Under the pieces are notes generated by a model. That model made no database searches and was not told where the DNA came from. It was given only the letters and a program-made list of their open reading frames with translations. Both the position numbers and the translations under genes were made by a program. From NCBI RefSeq assembly GCF_042408815.1, contig NZ_JBHOQR010000019.1:1-45039 (forward strand): 45,039 nt of DNA, read 5' to 3'. Shown here piece after piece: positions 30,962 to 39,099 of this stretch; position 1 is the first letter of the stretch, and each line of letters starts with the position of its first letter. Source of the stretch: Thermoflexus sp042408815 (lineage in GTDB: Bacteria; Chloroflexota; Anaerolineae; Thermoflexales; Thermoflexaceae).

Positions 30962-32377
30962 TCAGCGCTGGGTTGCGGGGAGGAAAAGCCGGAAGGGGAA
31001 GGGGGTGAATCGCCATACCCCGGCGCGCAGCTCTCCGCTCCATCCGCCCAGGATCCAGATCGCATCGTCCCCTGGCGCGGCGGACAGATTCCGCCACGTC
31101 CCGGTGATCGGTGTCTCGAAGGGTGTCCAGCGATCGGCGCCGGGCTGGTATCGCTCGTTGAACGCCAGGGGGATCCGCCATCCGCCCCCGATCGCGAAGA
31201 GGTAGCCATCCATCGCCACCAGCGCCAGCCCGCCCCGCCCCACGTTCAACGGCGGGCATGGCTCCCAGCGGTTGGCGGCGAACCGGTAGCGCTCACAGAC
31301 TGCCAGTTCCCGCTGACCGTCGTAACCTCCCACCACGTAGATCGCATCGCCCAGCGCGGCGGCGGCGGCGAAAGCGCGGGAGGTAGGCATCGGGGCGCGG
31401 GGCTCCCAGCGCCCTCGTGCCGGATCCAGCATCCAGACTGTTCCCTGCAGGCGGCGGCCATCCCACCCCCCGAAAATATAGAGGCGATCCCCGGCGACCG
31501 CCATCGCATAGGCCGCCAGCGGCCCCGGCAGGGAAGGCCCCTCCAACCAGCGGTCGGTCTCCGGCTCATAAACGTCCACCCGATCGACCGGTTGTCCCTG
31601 AAGATTAATCCCTCCCGGCACATAGATCCGATCCCCCAGCGTTCCGGCGGCGGCCGCCGCCACCGGATACGGTTTAGGCTTCCCCCGCTCCCAGGTCGCT
31701 CTTCGGAGATCCAAGCGCTCCACCCGATCGGTGATGCCCTCGGGGGCTTCCCCCCCGATCGCGATCAGCCAGTCCCGCCAACGGGCCAGGGCGAAGCGCG
31801 CCCGGGGCGTGGGCATCTGGCCGACCAGCTTCCACCGGGATAGCGCCTCAGCCCGCTCGATGCCCTGGCCGGCCTGATCGCCCTGGAAGATCACGTCGGG
31901 GGCTTCGGAGCGGGCCGGCGCGGGCCCCACCGCCCACGCGATCCCCAGGAGGAAGGCGATCAGGAGGAGGACGGCCTGCCAGCGCGGAAAGGCCGCGAGG
32001 GTGGATTCCTCCATCTTAGAAAGGGCGGAGGCCAGCGCCAGTGGCTTCGGGGCCTCCTCCGGCGCCGCGGGCAAGGGCGCCTCTACCCCCTCTCCCTCCT
32101 CCGCTTCTTCCTCTCCGATCCCCGGGAGGGAAGGCGTCAGGGTCACCAGCCGGAAGCGGAGCGCATACATCGCGGCCTCGGTGCGGGACTGGAGGTTGGT
32201 CTTGGAGAAGATATTGCGGAGATGGACCTTCACGGTGTTCTGGCTGATCCCCAGGCGGTAGGCGATCTCCTTGTTGGCCAGCCCCTGGGCCACCAGGCGG
32301 AGGATCTCCTGTTCCCGATCGGTGAGCCCCGCCTCCTCTGGCGAGATCCATTCCATCCGGTGTTCCGGTTGCGCCAT
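30962..32377 (-). CDS. LuxR-type HTH, transmembrane and Kelch-propeller regulator
   Basis: The 471-residue protein combines an N-terminal LuxR/FixJ-type DNA-binding domain (about 17-73; Leu-Thr-Asp-Arg-Glu-Gln-Glu-Ile-Leu and Asn-Lys-Glu-Ile-Ala), an acidic/proline-rich linker (about 85-125), one transmembrane helix (about 133-151) and an extracytoplasmic Kelch beta-propeller (about 180-465). The propeller has repeated Gly-Gly motifs such as Tyr-Ile-Phe-Gly-Gly-Trp-Asp-Gly-Arg and Tyr-Val-Val-Gly-Gly-Tyr-Asp-Gly. It appears to be a one-component membrane-bound regulator sensing an external ligand or protein. Target genes are unknown. GGGAG precedes ATG 32377. The position of the HTH at the N-terminus is unlike most LuxR proteins. 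Confidence 0.85.
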   Translation of the reverse strand: MAQPEHRMEWISPEEAGLTDREQEILRLVAQGLANKEIAYRLGISQNTVKVHLRNIFSKTNLQSRTEAAMYALRFRLVTLTPSLPGIGEEEAEEGEGVEAPLPAAPEEAPKPLALASALSKMEESTLAAFPRWQAVLLLIAFLLGIAWAVGPAPARSEAPDVIFQGDQAGQGIERAEALSRWKLVGQMPTPRARFALARWRDWLIAIGGEAPEGITDRVERLDLRRATWERGKPKPYPVAAAAAGTLGDRIYVPGGINLQGQPVDRVDVYEPETDRWLEGPSLPGPLAAYAMAVAGDRLYIFGGWDGRRLQGTVWMLDPARGRWEPRAPMPTSRAFAAAAALGDAIYVVGGYDGQRELAVCERYRFAANRWEPCPPLNVGRGGLALVAMDGYLFAIGGGWRIPLAFNERYQPGADRWTPFETPITGTWRNLSAAPGDDAIWILGGWSGELRAGVWRFTPFPFRLFLPATQR

Positions 32378-32509
32378 CGGGACTCCCTGAAGCCCTGTCC
32401 GGTTGGTGCGCTGGACTTCTTTGAATTTACGCTGTTGCCCTCGGGTTCGGGAAGGTGGATGGGGACGTGTTTCCGGAATGAGGGCCAAGCCCTCGAGGTT
32501 CCCCGATGA

Positions 32510-33412
32510 TTAAATCGAGGATGCCCTTCCCGTGTTCTCTAAGGGTGGCTGATCCAGCAGCCAGGCTGCGATGGCGGAGTAATCGGCATCCGCCCATCCG
32601 TGCTCCCGGGCCATTAGGAACGTTTGCTGGGCCGCGGCGGCCAGCGGCGTGGGCGCTCCGATCTGACGGCCGAACTCCACGATCAGGCTGAGATCCTTCT
32701 CCATCAGGCGTAGGGCGAAAGAGGGTGTGAAATCTCCCTCCACGATCTTTCCGCCTTTGTTTCGCTGCGCGGGGGAGATCACCGCCAGATCCTGAAGGAT
32801 CCCCCACAGTTGTTGCGGAGGGATCCCGGCGCGGGCGCCCAGGGCGAACGCCTCGCCCAGTGCCTGCATCGACACGCCCAGGATGAGATTCACGGCAAGC
32901 TTCACTGCGCATCCCATCCCGTTGTCGCCCACATAATGGATGTTCCGCCCCAGGACCCGCAGGAGATCCTCGACTGCCTCAAACGCTTCCCGTGGACCCC
33001 CGACGAAGATCGTGAGGGTGCCTTCCGTCGCAGGCCCCACGCTGCCGGAGACGGGGGCGTCGAGCATCCGGACGCCTCGTTGTGCGGCCTGTTCGGCCAG
33101 ACGCCGGGAGACGGCCGGGGCGATAGTGCTCATATCCACCACGATGAGGCCCGGATAGGCACCCTCCAGCACGCCGTGGGATCCAGCGAGCATGGCCTCG
33201 GTGGCGGCGGAATCGGCCAGCATCAGAAAGACCACCTCGCTGGCCTGGGCGACGGCGCGGGGGGAATCGGCCCAGCGGGCCCCTTCGGCGATCAGGGGTT
33301 CCGCCTTCTCCCGAGTGCGGTTATAGACCGTGAGCCGATGCCCGGCCCGCAGCAGCCGCCGCGCCATCGGCGTTCCCATCCGTCCCAGCCCAATGAACCC
33401 CAGCGCGCGCAT
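32510..33412 (-). CDS. Beta-hydroxyacid dehydrogenase (3-hydroxyisobutyrate/tartronate-semialdehyde type)
   Basis: The 300-residue NAD(P)-dependent enzyme has the Rossmann motif Gly-Phe-Ile-Gly-Leu-Gly-Arg-Met-Gly (5-13). The substrate loop is Asp-Ala-Pro-Val-Ser-Gly-Ser (about 120-126) and the catalytic Lys lies in Gly-Cys-Ala-Val-Lys-Leu-Ala-Val-Asn (about 169). Arg after the second glycine region favours NADP(H), but this is not certain. Substrates in this family include 3-hydroxyisobutyrate, tartronate semialdehyde and succinic semialdehyde. ATG 33412 with GGAGG upstream is preferred over the longer frame to 33493. It lies between genes of unrelated function, so the context does not help. 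Confidence 0.9.
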   Translation of the reverse strand: MRALGFIGLGRMGTPMARRLLRAGHRLTVYNRTREKAEPLIAEGARWADSPRAVAQASEVVFLMLADSAATEAMLAGSHGVLEGAYPGLIVVDMSTIAPAVSRRLAEQAAQRGVRMLDAPVSGSVGPATEGTLTIFVGGPREAFEAVEDLLRVLGRNIHYVGDNGMGCAVKLAVNLILGVSMQALGEAFALGARAGIPPQQLWGILQDLAVISPAQRNKGGKIVEGDFTPSFALRLMEKDLSLIVEFGRQIGAPTPLAAAAQQTFLMAREHGWADADYSAIAAWLLDQPPLENTGRASSI

Positions 33413-33462
33413 CGTGAGCCCTCCGGAAGGATTCGGGTTCGGAGTGACGGGATGGATTTCCA

Positions 33463-35469
33463 TTATTCCACAGGCGGCAGATCCGCGACCCACAGGGTGC
33501 CATCGGCCCGGAGGAAGAAGAGCCAGCGCCGCCCCTCATCCACGGCCACAGCGACCAGATCCTTCAAGCTCTCGCCCCGGATCTGGCGGATGAAATCACC
33601 CCGCGGCCCCACCTGGATCAGGCGATCCGGCTCCAGGATGTAAAGCCACGGTCGGGGGGCCTGGAGATCCATAGCCAGGCCCACCGGCTGACGCACCGGG
33701 CTCGGGAGCGCGGGGGCGGGCTGTTCCCGCAGGGGAAACCCTTCCTCCTCATGGCCCATCGTGAACATCCGCACCCGTCCATCCCGATACAGCACATAGA
33801 GGTTCTGGTAAACCAGGAAATCCACGGCCTCCCCCAGATCCGCCCGGGGCGAGGCGAAATAAGGCTCGGGATCCCCATTGTAATCGTCCCCGGTGGGGCG
33901 TAGTCGCCAGATCTGGCCCCTCGCCCGATCCAGCACATAGAGATTCCCCCCATAAAATCGTAACCGCCCATCGGCAGGCGGGGAAAAGCGGCTGGGCACC
34001 CATCGGGGGTTTCGGTTGCGGCTCTCTGCCAGACCCTGTGTGTGCAGAACGATCAGACCGCCGACGGACCGCCCGCCTTCCGCCCCCGCCCAGGTCAGAT
34101 CCAGCAACGCCCCCACGGGATGGCCCTGCAGGATCATGCCGCTCCACAGGAGCTCCTGCATGGACTCGCCGAGGAATGTCCGATGCACCTCATCGTATCC
34201 GATCCAGAGCACACAACCTCCGGGGCGCAGGGTTTCGGAGGCGCAGTGACCCTCCGGATCCAGCAGATATAGCTCATTGTCCCGCAGGATCAACCGCCAC
34301 AGACGGCCCGGGGGAAGGCGGGCCAGGGGCATCGGATGCAACGGCTGCACGGCCTGATCCAGTCGGTCCAGCTGGCGTTGCGCTTGCTCCTGGAGCGCAG
34401 CCGCCTCCGGCAGCGCGGCGTATTGCTGGACGGTTCGCGCCAGATCCCGGGCGGCCTCCCAGTGGCGCCGGGCCTCCCCGGGGGCCGGTGCCCGGGCGGC
34501 CTCCTCTGCCTCCGCCTGGGCTTGAGCGAGCAGGCGGTGGGCGATCAGGACATTCCGCTGATGAATGTAAACCCCGAAGGTGATCAGAGTGATCGCCCAG
34601 GGCAAAACCCATGCCAGGGTGTGCACCCATCCCGGCGCGGTGGGCAGCGGGATGGTGGGCCATCCCCATCGGGGCATCCGGGGGAACGTCCATCGCGGCC
34701 GCGAAAGTCGAAGCCGGCCCGGCAGGCGGAGCTTCCCAAGGGGCCGGCGGGGAACCTCGAGAGGGGCTGGAACCGGAGGAGCAGGCGGTGGCGGAGAGGC
34801 CGTCGGCTTCGTCAAGGGGAGAGGCGCGGGGGTGCGATCGATGGCCAGGATCAGAAAGGCCACCGGGTGGGAAACTGTGCGGGCCACCTGGATCTCGATC
34901 GCCTCAATGATCAGGGGGAGATTCTGGATACGAGTCAGGGCGGTCAGCGCCGCGGGATCCAAGAGCGGCCCCGTCTCCGCATCGGCTACCATCAGCCGGT
35001 CCTCCGGTCGCAACCGGACCATTCCGTAGTGCAGGGAGATGGCCCGGGCGGCGCCCAACGCTGAGGACGCTCCCCCTTCCGGCGCGATCACTTGCACTCC
35101 TTCCCGGGTCACGTGAGCGGCCCAGGCTGGCCCGGCCTGGAGCAGAAAGATCGATTCCTCGCGCACCGTGAGCAGGGTGAGGCCGATCTCCCATCGTTCC
35201 TCCGGGGTAGCGTGGCGGTTCTGTTCCAGGAGCCAGTGGTTGAAAGCGAGGAGGGCTTCCCGGAGGGCGGAAGTCAAGCTGCCGGGGTGGCGGTCGAAGG
35301 TGGCCCGCAGCAGGCGGGCCGCCTCTTCAAAGGGGAAGAATGTGGGGTCGCCGCGAACCGTCAGGACGGCGTAGAGCGGCTCCGGCCGCCTGCGTCCGCG
35401 CGGAGGCAGCTCCAGCACCAGCCCCTGCGCTTGTGATCCTCTATACCATCCCGCATAAGCTGCACGCAT
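33463..35469 (-). CDS. PP2C-like membrane protein with C-terminal propeller
   Basis: The 668-residue protein has a cytoplasmic N-terminal domain (about 1-212) whose order resembles PP2C phosphatases (Thr-Leu-Leu-Thr-Val-Arg near 98; Arg-Pro-Glu-Asp-Arg-Leu-Met-Val-Ala-Asp near 154). However, it lacks the clear metal-binding Asp-Gly pairs, so it may be inactive. A Pro-rich basic linker (about 213-280), one transmembrane helix (about 282-303), a coiled region (about 308-375) and an outer beta-propeller-like domain (about 385-668) follow. The family is unknown to me; a signal-transducing envelope protein is an inference. ATG 35469 is chosen; the longer frame to 35526 lacks support. It lies upstream of the dehydrogenase and downstream of the peptidase gene on the same strand. 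Confidence 0.7.
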   Translation of the reverse strand: MRAAYAGWYRGSQAQGLVLELPPRGRRRPEPLYAVLTVRGDPTFFPFEEAARLLRATFDRHPGSLTSALREALLAFNHWLLEQNRHATPEERWEIGLTLLTVREESIFLLQAGPAWAAHVTREGVQVIAPEGGASSALGAARAISLHYGMVRLRPEDRLMVADAETGPLLDPAALTALTRIQNLPLIIEAIEIQVARTVSHPVAFLILAIDRTPAPLPLTKPTASPPPPAPPVPAPLEVPRRPLGKLRLPGRLRLSRPRWTFPRMPRWGWPTIPLPTAPGWVHTLAWVLPWAITLITFGVYIHQRNVLIAHRLLAQAQAEAEEAARAPAPGEARRHWEAARDLARTVQQYAALPEAAALQEQAQRQLDRLDQAVQPLHPMPLARLPPGRLWRLILRDNELYLLDPEGHCASETLRPGGCVLWIGYDEVHRTFLGESMQELLWSGMILQGHPVGALLDLTWAGAEGGRSVGGLIVLHTQGLAESRNRNPRWVPSRFSPPADGRLRFYGGNLYVLDRARGQIWRLRPTGDDYNGDPEPYFASPRADLGEAVDFLVYQNLYVLYRDGRVRMFTMGHEEEGFPLREQPAPALPSPVRQPVGLAMDLQAPRPWLYILEPDRLIQVGPRGDFIRQIRGESLKDLVAVAVDEGRRWLFFLRADGTLWVADLPPVE

Positions 35470-35541
35470 CGGTGTGCTTTCCGAACGCTTCGATGGGCGG
35501 CAGCCCTCCCAGAGATGGAGGGCCACCCACGGCCCTGGGGA

Positions 35542-37131
35542 TCATCGCTCCAGGGAGGGGATATGCTCCTCTTTGGCCCTGGCATCCCGGAGAAGCGCGC
35601 CCTCCGCACAGTGCAGCGCCTGGCATAACGCCTGAAGGATTTCCTGAGCGCCCTGCTGATCCCCGGCTAGACCTCGCCGTCGGGCTTCCTGCAACCGGTC
35701 CCAGAATCGCCGTCCCTCCGGATCCTCCGGCTCCCGCATGAAATCCGCCACGATCCCTTCCCGCATTGCCTGCCGCCAATCCGGAAGCCAGGCGTTCAGA
35801 AAGTAGGCAGAAGGATCGTAGGCGCGTTGGTAAGCCCGGAACGTCTCATAGAAAGCGATCGTGAATTGCAGATCCGCAACCTGCGCCGGATCGACCGGAT
35901 CCGTCCACAGGCGCGGAAGCCATCGCGCTTCTACAGTCCGGATATCTTGATGATAGATAGCCTGAAGGGCATGGTCAAGGACCTCCCGGTCCGATTCTCC
36001 CGGACGGCGCTTCATCGTCTGGAGGAAAGCTCGGAAGCGGAGCCATCCTCCCTCCCGCACCAGCTCCTCCACGAAGGCGCCCGCTTCGAGGTAGCCGATC
36101 TCGTGGGGATGGGTGTAGAAATCCTCCACCAGACGTTCCAGAGGGATCCATCGACCCAGATAGAGGAGCGCAGCGGCCCGCTGGGTCAGGGGCTCCGGGC
36201 GATAGTGCCCGCCGGCTACGAAGACAGCCAGGCCTTCAACGATGAAAGACGGGAGGTGGGTCAGGCAATCCTCGCGCGCCAGCCATGCGCAGGTCATTCG
36301 GTGGGTGAACTCATGGCGTAGGATCGTGGGAACATCCACCGGCAGGCGATCCGAGAGCGGGTCCGTCAGGATCAGGCTGTCCCCCACGGTGAACCCGCCG
36401 TGCCCGAGCAGCCGGGGGATCCATACGATGTGGGTAGGAACCTGGGGGGGAAGGCTCAATCGGGCCCGAACCACGGCCTCCGCTTCATCGGCCCATTGCA
36501 TTCGTTGCCCCAGCTCCGCCTCGGTTGCCGTACCCGTCAGGTAATGGTGGACACAACACCGGCTCTCCGCCTGGGCCCACTGGGCCTGTCGCTCCGCCTC
36601 TGGAAGCTGCTCTCGGGGGCGCAGAAAGACCGTGCGGGTGATCCGGTCCCCTCCCTGGAGGTCTGCCTCGGGCCTGGCCACTGCCGTCAGGGAGAGGGGG
36701 CCGGAGAGCGAGGCTTCCCATACCCAGGTCCAGATCGTGGTATGGGAGGCCCCTGGGGGCAACTCCGGGAGCCACGCGTCCGCCAGGATTTCCTCCGCTC
36801 CGGGGTCTGTCCGTCGGATCTCCACCCGGCCCGAGACGATGGAAGCAGGGGTGGTGTTTCGAACCTGAACCTCGAAACTCAGGCGGTCACCCATGTAGAG
36901 CGGCCCATCGGGATGCAGGCGAAATGCCTCAATGGTCAGCGCCCGCTTCGGCGCTGGGCGGGAGCGGAGAGGAGTGGGGGGAGGAAGCGCCGGAGAGAGC
37001 GTCAAGGTGGGCAGCTGCCGCGGAGGCGGGTTCGGCAACGAGCTCCCATGGCCTGGCAAGCCTGCCCACGCCGCGAGCCAGAGCGCCAGCAATATCCCGC
37101 TGATGATCGCCCATCGGTGGATTCGGGACAT
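35542..37131 (-). CDS. Exported gluzincin metallopeptidase (peptidase MA-like)
   Basis: The 529-residue protein has an N-terminal signal or anchor (about 8-25), a Pro-rich spacer (about 30-62) and a beta-sandwich of CARDB/DUF11 type (about 63-170). A zinc peptidase domain has His-Glu-Phe-Thr-His (about 272-276) and a downstream Glu-Gly-Leu-Ala glutamate (about 296) completing the HExxH...E gluzincin site. A helical C-terminal region with TPR-like character ends the protein. It should act outside the cytoplasmic membrane on peptides or cell-surface proteins; the target is unknown. GGAG lies seven bases before ATG 37131. It diverges from the cysteine operon across a 482-bp gap. Confidence 0.82.
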   Translation of the reverse strand: MSRIHRWAIISGILLALWLAAWAGLPGHGSSLPNPPPRQLPTLTLSPALPPPTPLRSRPAPKRALTIEAFRLHPDGPLYMGDRLSFEVQVRNTTPASIVSGRVEIRRTDPGAEEILADAWLPELPPGASHTTIWTWVWEASLSGPLSLTAVARPEADLQGGDRITRTVFLRPREQLPEAERQAQWAQAESRCCVHHYLTGTATEAELGQRMQWADEAEAVVRARLSLPPQVPTHIVWIPRLLGHGGFTVGDSLILTDPLSDRLPVDVPTILRHEFTHRMTCAWLAREDCLTHLPSFIVEGLAVFVAGGHYRPEPLTQRAAALLYLGRWIPLERLVEDFYTHPHEIGYLEAGAFVEELVREGGWLRFRAFLQTMKRRPGESDREVLDHALQAIYHQDIRTVEARWLPRLWTDPVDPAQVADLQFTIAFYETFRAYQRAYDPSAYFLNAWLPDWRQAMREGIVADFMREPEDPEGRRFWDRLQEARRRGLAGDQQGAQEILQALCQALHCAEGALLRDARAKEEHIPSLER

Positions 37132-37216
37132 CGTCTGCTCCGGATGGGTTCAAGTTCGGGTTGATCGGATTCTATCCTGGAAAGACTGGCAAGCCCGGCC
37201 CCGAGCGCTCCAAAAT

Positions 37217-37245
37217 TTGACAGACCCCAGAGTCGCCCCTATGAT
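37217..37245 (+). promoter_or_regulatory. Promoter of the cysteine/sulfur-carrier operon
   Basis: TTGACA (37217-37222), a 17-bp spacer and TATGAT (37240-37245) form a near-perfect promoter. The predicted start near 37252 leaves a long leader of about 360 bases before cysM, and only about three bases before the leader ORF. Confidence 0.88.
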
Positions 37246-37254
37246 TCATACAAA

Positions 37255-37332
37255 ATGCCGATGGAGTCGAGCGAAAAGATGCTACACGCTTTGATTCCCA
37301 TCCACTGCATCTGTCCTGGGCGGGGGCGTTAG
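37255..37332 (+). CDS. Putative leaderless cysteine-containing leader peptide
   Basis: A 25-codon ORF starts about three bases after the predicted transcription start and ends with TAG inside the loop of a strong hairpin. Its last third reads His-Cys-Ile-Cys-Pro-Gly-Arg-Gly-Arg. Two Cys codons (TGC, TGT) lie immediately before the hairpin's 5' arm, upstream of a cysteine biosynthesis operon. This is the arrangement of a cysteine-responsive attenuator; leaderless Cys-rich ORFs with such a role are known in mycobacteria. There is no ribosome-binding site, as expected for leaderless translation. Coding status rests on position and content only. Confidence 0.55.
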   Translation: MPMESSEKMLHALIPIHCICPGRGR

Positions 37333-37347
37333 CGCCACCCGCCCGGG
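37315..37347 (+). promoter_or_regulatory. Leader hairpin overlapping the leader ORF stop
   Basis: A 14-bp stem (GGGCGGG/CCCGCCC plus GGCG/CGCC, one bulged A, three closing pairs) with loop TTAG begins at the codon after the second Cys codon. A smaller AAGGCC/GGCCTT hairpin followed by TCTT comes next. Further downstream are ACCGATCGGT (a palindrome), a GCTGG/CCAGC hairpin and a TTTTTATTTT run, so several alternative folds are available in the 37348-37600 leader. I do not recognise a known riboswitch class there. Confidence 0.6.
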
Positions 37348-37613
37348 ATGAAGGCCGAACCTGGCCTTTCTTCCCGCCGGACCGAGGGACCAACCGATCG
37401 GTGGGTGGCCAACGCCCCCGCGCCCCAAGGGGTGCTGAGGCTGCTGGCCGTTTCCAGCCCGCCGCGTCGTGTTGGTCCTTTTTATTTTAGGGTGGCGCAA
37501 TCGGCTTCTGGAGGGGGAGCGAGAGGGGCCTGCGGCGGGGCGCCCATCCGGTAGGATCCCGATGAAGCGGAGATGGCGTTCGCCCATTGATTCGCCTTTC
37601 GAGAGGAGCAGCG

Positions 37614-38555
37614 ATGCTGAAGACCATCCCGAGGATGCGGGCGGAGGCGGCGAAGGATGTGTTCGAGCTGATCGGAGACACGCCTCTGCTCCGGTTTCGA
37701 AGGCTGGTGGCGCCGTTCGCGCCTGTGGAGATCTACGCGAAGGCGGAATGGTATAACCCGGGCGGATCCGTCAAGGATCGCCCCGCTCGGGAGATCATCC
37801 TGACAGCGGAGCGGGAGGGTCGGCTGCATCCCGGCAAGGTCATCCTGGATGCGACCTCCGGGAACATGGGGATCGCCTACGCCATGCTGGGGGCGGCCCG
37901 GGGCTATCGCGTGACCTTGTGCATTCCGGCCAACGCCAGTCCGGAACGGCTGCGGATCCTGAGGGCTTACGGCGTGGAGTTGATCCTCACGGATCCGCTG
38001 GAAGGGACCGATGGGGCCATCCTGGAAGCCCGCCGCCGATATGAGGCGGACCCGGAGCGATACTTCTATGCGGATCAATACAACAATCCGGCCAACTGGA
38101 AGGCCCATTACCGCACTACCGGTCCGGAGATCTGGGAGCAGACCGGGGGGCGGATCACCCATTTCGTCGCCGGCCTGGGGACCAGTGGGACGATGATGGG
38201 CGTCGGCCGCTATCTGAAAGAGCGGAACCCGTCGATCCGCCTCATCGGGGTGCAGCCGGACGGGCCCTTCCATGGCCTGGAGGGCCTCAAGCATATGGAG
38301 ACGGCCATCCGGCCCGGGATCTATGACCCGGATCTGCTGGATGAGATCCTCCCGGTCGCCACCGAGGAGGCCTATGCCATGGCCCGGCGCCTGGCCCGGG
38401 AGGAGGGGCTCTTTGTGGGGATCTCGGCGGGGGCGGCGATGGCCGCCGCCCTGAAGGTCGCCGCCCGGTTGCGAGAAGGTGTGGTGGTGACGATCTTCCC
38501 GGATGCGGGATATAAGTATTTAAGCGAGAACTTCTGGTTCGAGGGGAATGCCTAA
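37614..38555 (+). CDS. cysM: Cysteine synthase (CysM-like, sulfur-carrier dependent)
   Basis: The 313-residue PLP enzyme of the cysteine synthase family has Lys54 in Asn-Pro-Gly-Gly-Ser-Val-Lys-Asp-Arg for the Schiff base. Thr-Ser-Gly-Asn-Met-Gly (about 86-91) holds the substrate carboxylate, Gly-Thr-Ser-Gly-Thr holds the phosphate, and a late Ser-Ala-Gly-Ala lies near residue 280. The Asn-Met-Gly instead of Asn-Thr-Gly and the neighbours indicate the CysM type. In this type, O-phosphoserine (or O-acetylserine) aminoacrylate is attacked by the thiocarboxylate of CysO, giving CysO-Cys. GAGAGGAG precedes ATG 37614. It is first in the operon and its stop overlaps a possible upstream start of the JAMM gene. 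Confidence 0.92.
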   Translation: MLKTIPRMRAEAAKDVFELIGDTPLLRFRRLVAPFAPVEIYAKAEWYNPGGSVKDRPAREIILTAEREGRLHPGKVILDATSGNMGIAYAMLGAARGYRVTLCIPANASPERLRILRAYGVELILTDPLEGTDGAILEARRRYEADPERYFYADQYNNPANWKAHYRTTGPEIWEQTGGRITHFVAGLGTSGTMMGVGRYLKERNPSIRLIGVQPDGPFHGLEGLKHMETAIRPGIYDPDLLDEILPVATEEAYAMARRLAREEGLFVGISAGAAMAAALKVAARLREGVVVTIFPDAGYKYLSENFWFEGNA

Positions 38556-38574
38556 CGCACAGGAGCGAGGCTCG

Positions 38575-39006
38575 ATGATTCTGCGGTTGCGTCAAGCCCA
38601 TCGAGAGCAGATCCGAGCTCACGTGGAGGCGGGCTATCCGGCCGAGGCGTGCGGGATCTTCCTCGGCCGCGAGGTGGATGGCGCCAAGATCGTGGAACGC
38701 CTTCGGCTGGTGGATAACCGGTGGGCGGATCCGGAGGAGCAGACCCACCGGTTCCTCATCCCGCCGGAGGAGGTCCTGGCAGCCGAGCGGGAAGCCGCTG
38801 CGGAGGGCCTGGACGTCCTCGGCTTCTTCCATTCCCATCCGGATCATCCGGCCCGGCCCTCGGATTTCGATCGGGAGCATGCCTGGCCCTGGTATGCCTA
38901 TCTCATCGTCTCGGTTGAGAACGGCCGGGCGACCGACTGGCGCGTATGGGAGCTGAAGGAAGATCGCTCGGCGTTCATTGAGCGAACCCTCGAGATCATG
39001 CCCTGA
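38575..39006 (+). CDS. mec: JAMM metalloprotease of the Mec type
   Basis: The 143-residue zinc protease has a complete JAMM site: Glu24 (Ala-Glu-Ala-Cys-Gly), His86-x-His88, then seven residues, Ser96-x2-Asp99. In mycobacteria Mec releases cysteine from the CysO-cysteine adduct made by CysM. Relatives such as QbsD instead trim C-terminal residues from a sulfur carrier to expose its Gly-Gly. Both jobs are plausible here because the CysO encoded next carries a C-terminal tail. AGGAGCGAGG precedes ATG 38575; an upstream ATG at 38548 overlapping the cysM stop would add nine residues. It lies between cysM and cysO. Confidence 0.92.
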   Translation: MILRLRQAHREQIRAHVEAGYPAEACGIFLGREVDGAKIVERLRLVDNRWADPEEQTHRFLIPPEEVLAAEREAAAEGLDVLGFFHSHPDHPARPSDFDREHAWPWYAYLIVSVENGRATDWRVWELKEDRSAFIERTLEIMP

Positions 39007-39099
39007 GGATCTCGCGGGCAGGCATTCGCCTTCCAGGATCGGGCAGTCTGGATGCCGAACTCCTAACCGAACAAACTTCCGCGCGGAGGTGGAAACCCG

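Noticed and set aside
30962..37131. A CRISPR or repeat array suggested by recurring GC-rich words
   Set aside because: No regularly spaced repeats; the similarities come from Kelch and propeller repeats and codon bias.
37348..37613. T-box or SAM riboswitch in the cysM leader (an AGGGTGG string near 37489)
   Set aside because: The T-box consensus does not continue past GGGTGG, no specifier stem is evident, and S-box motifs are absent; the leader ORF and hairpin explain more.
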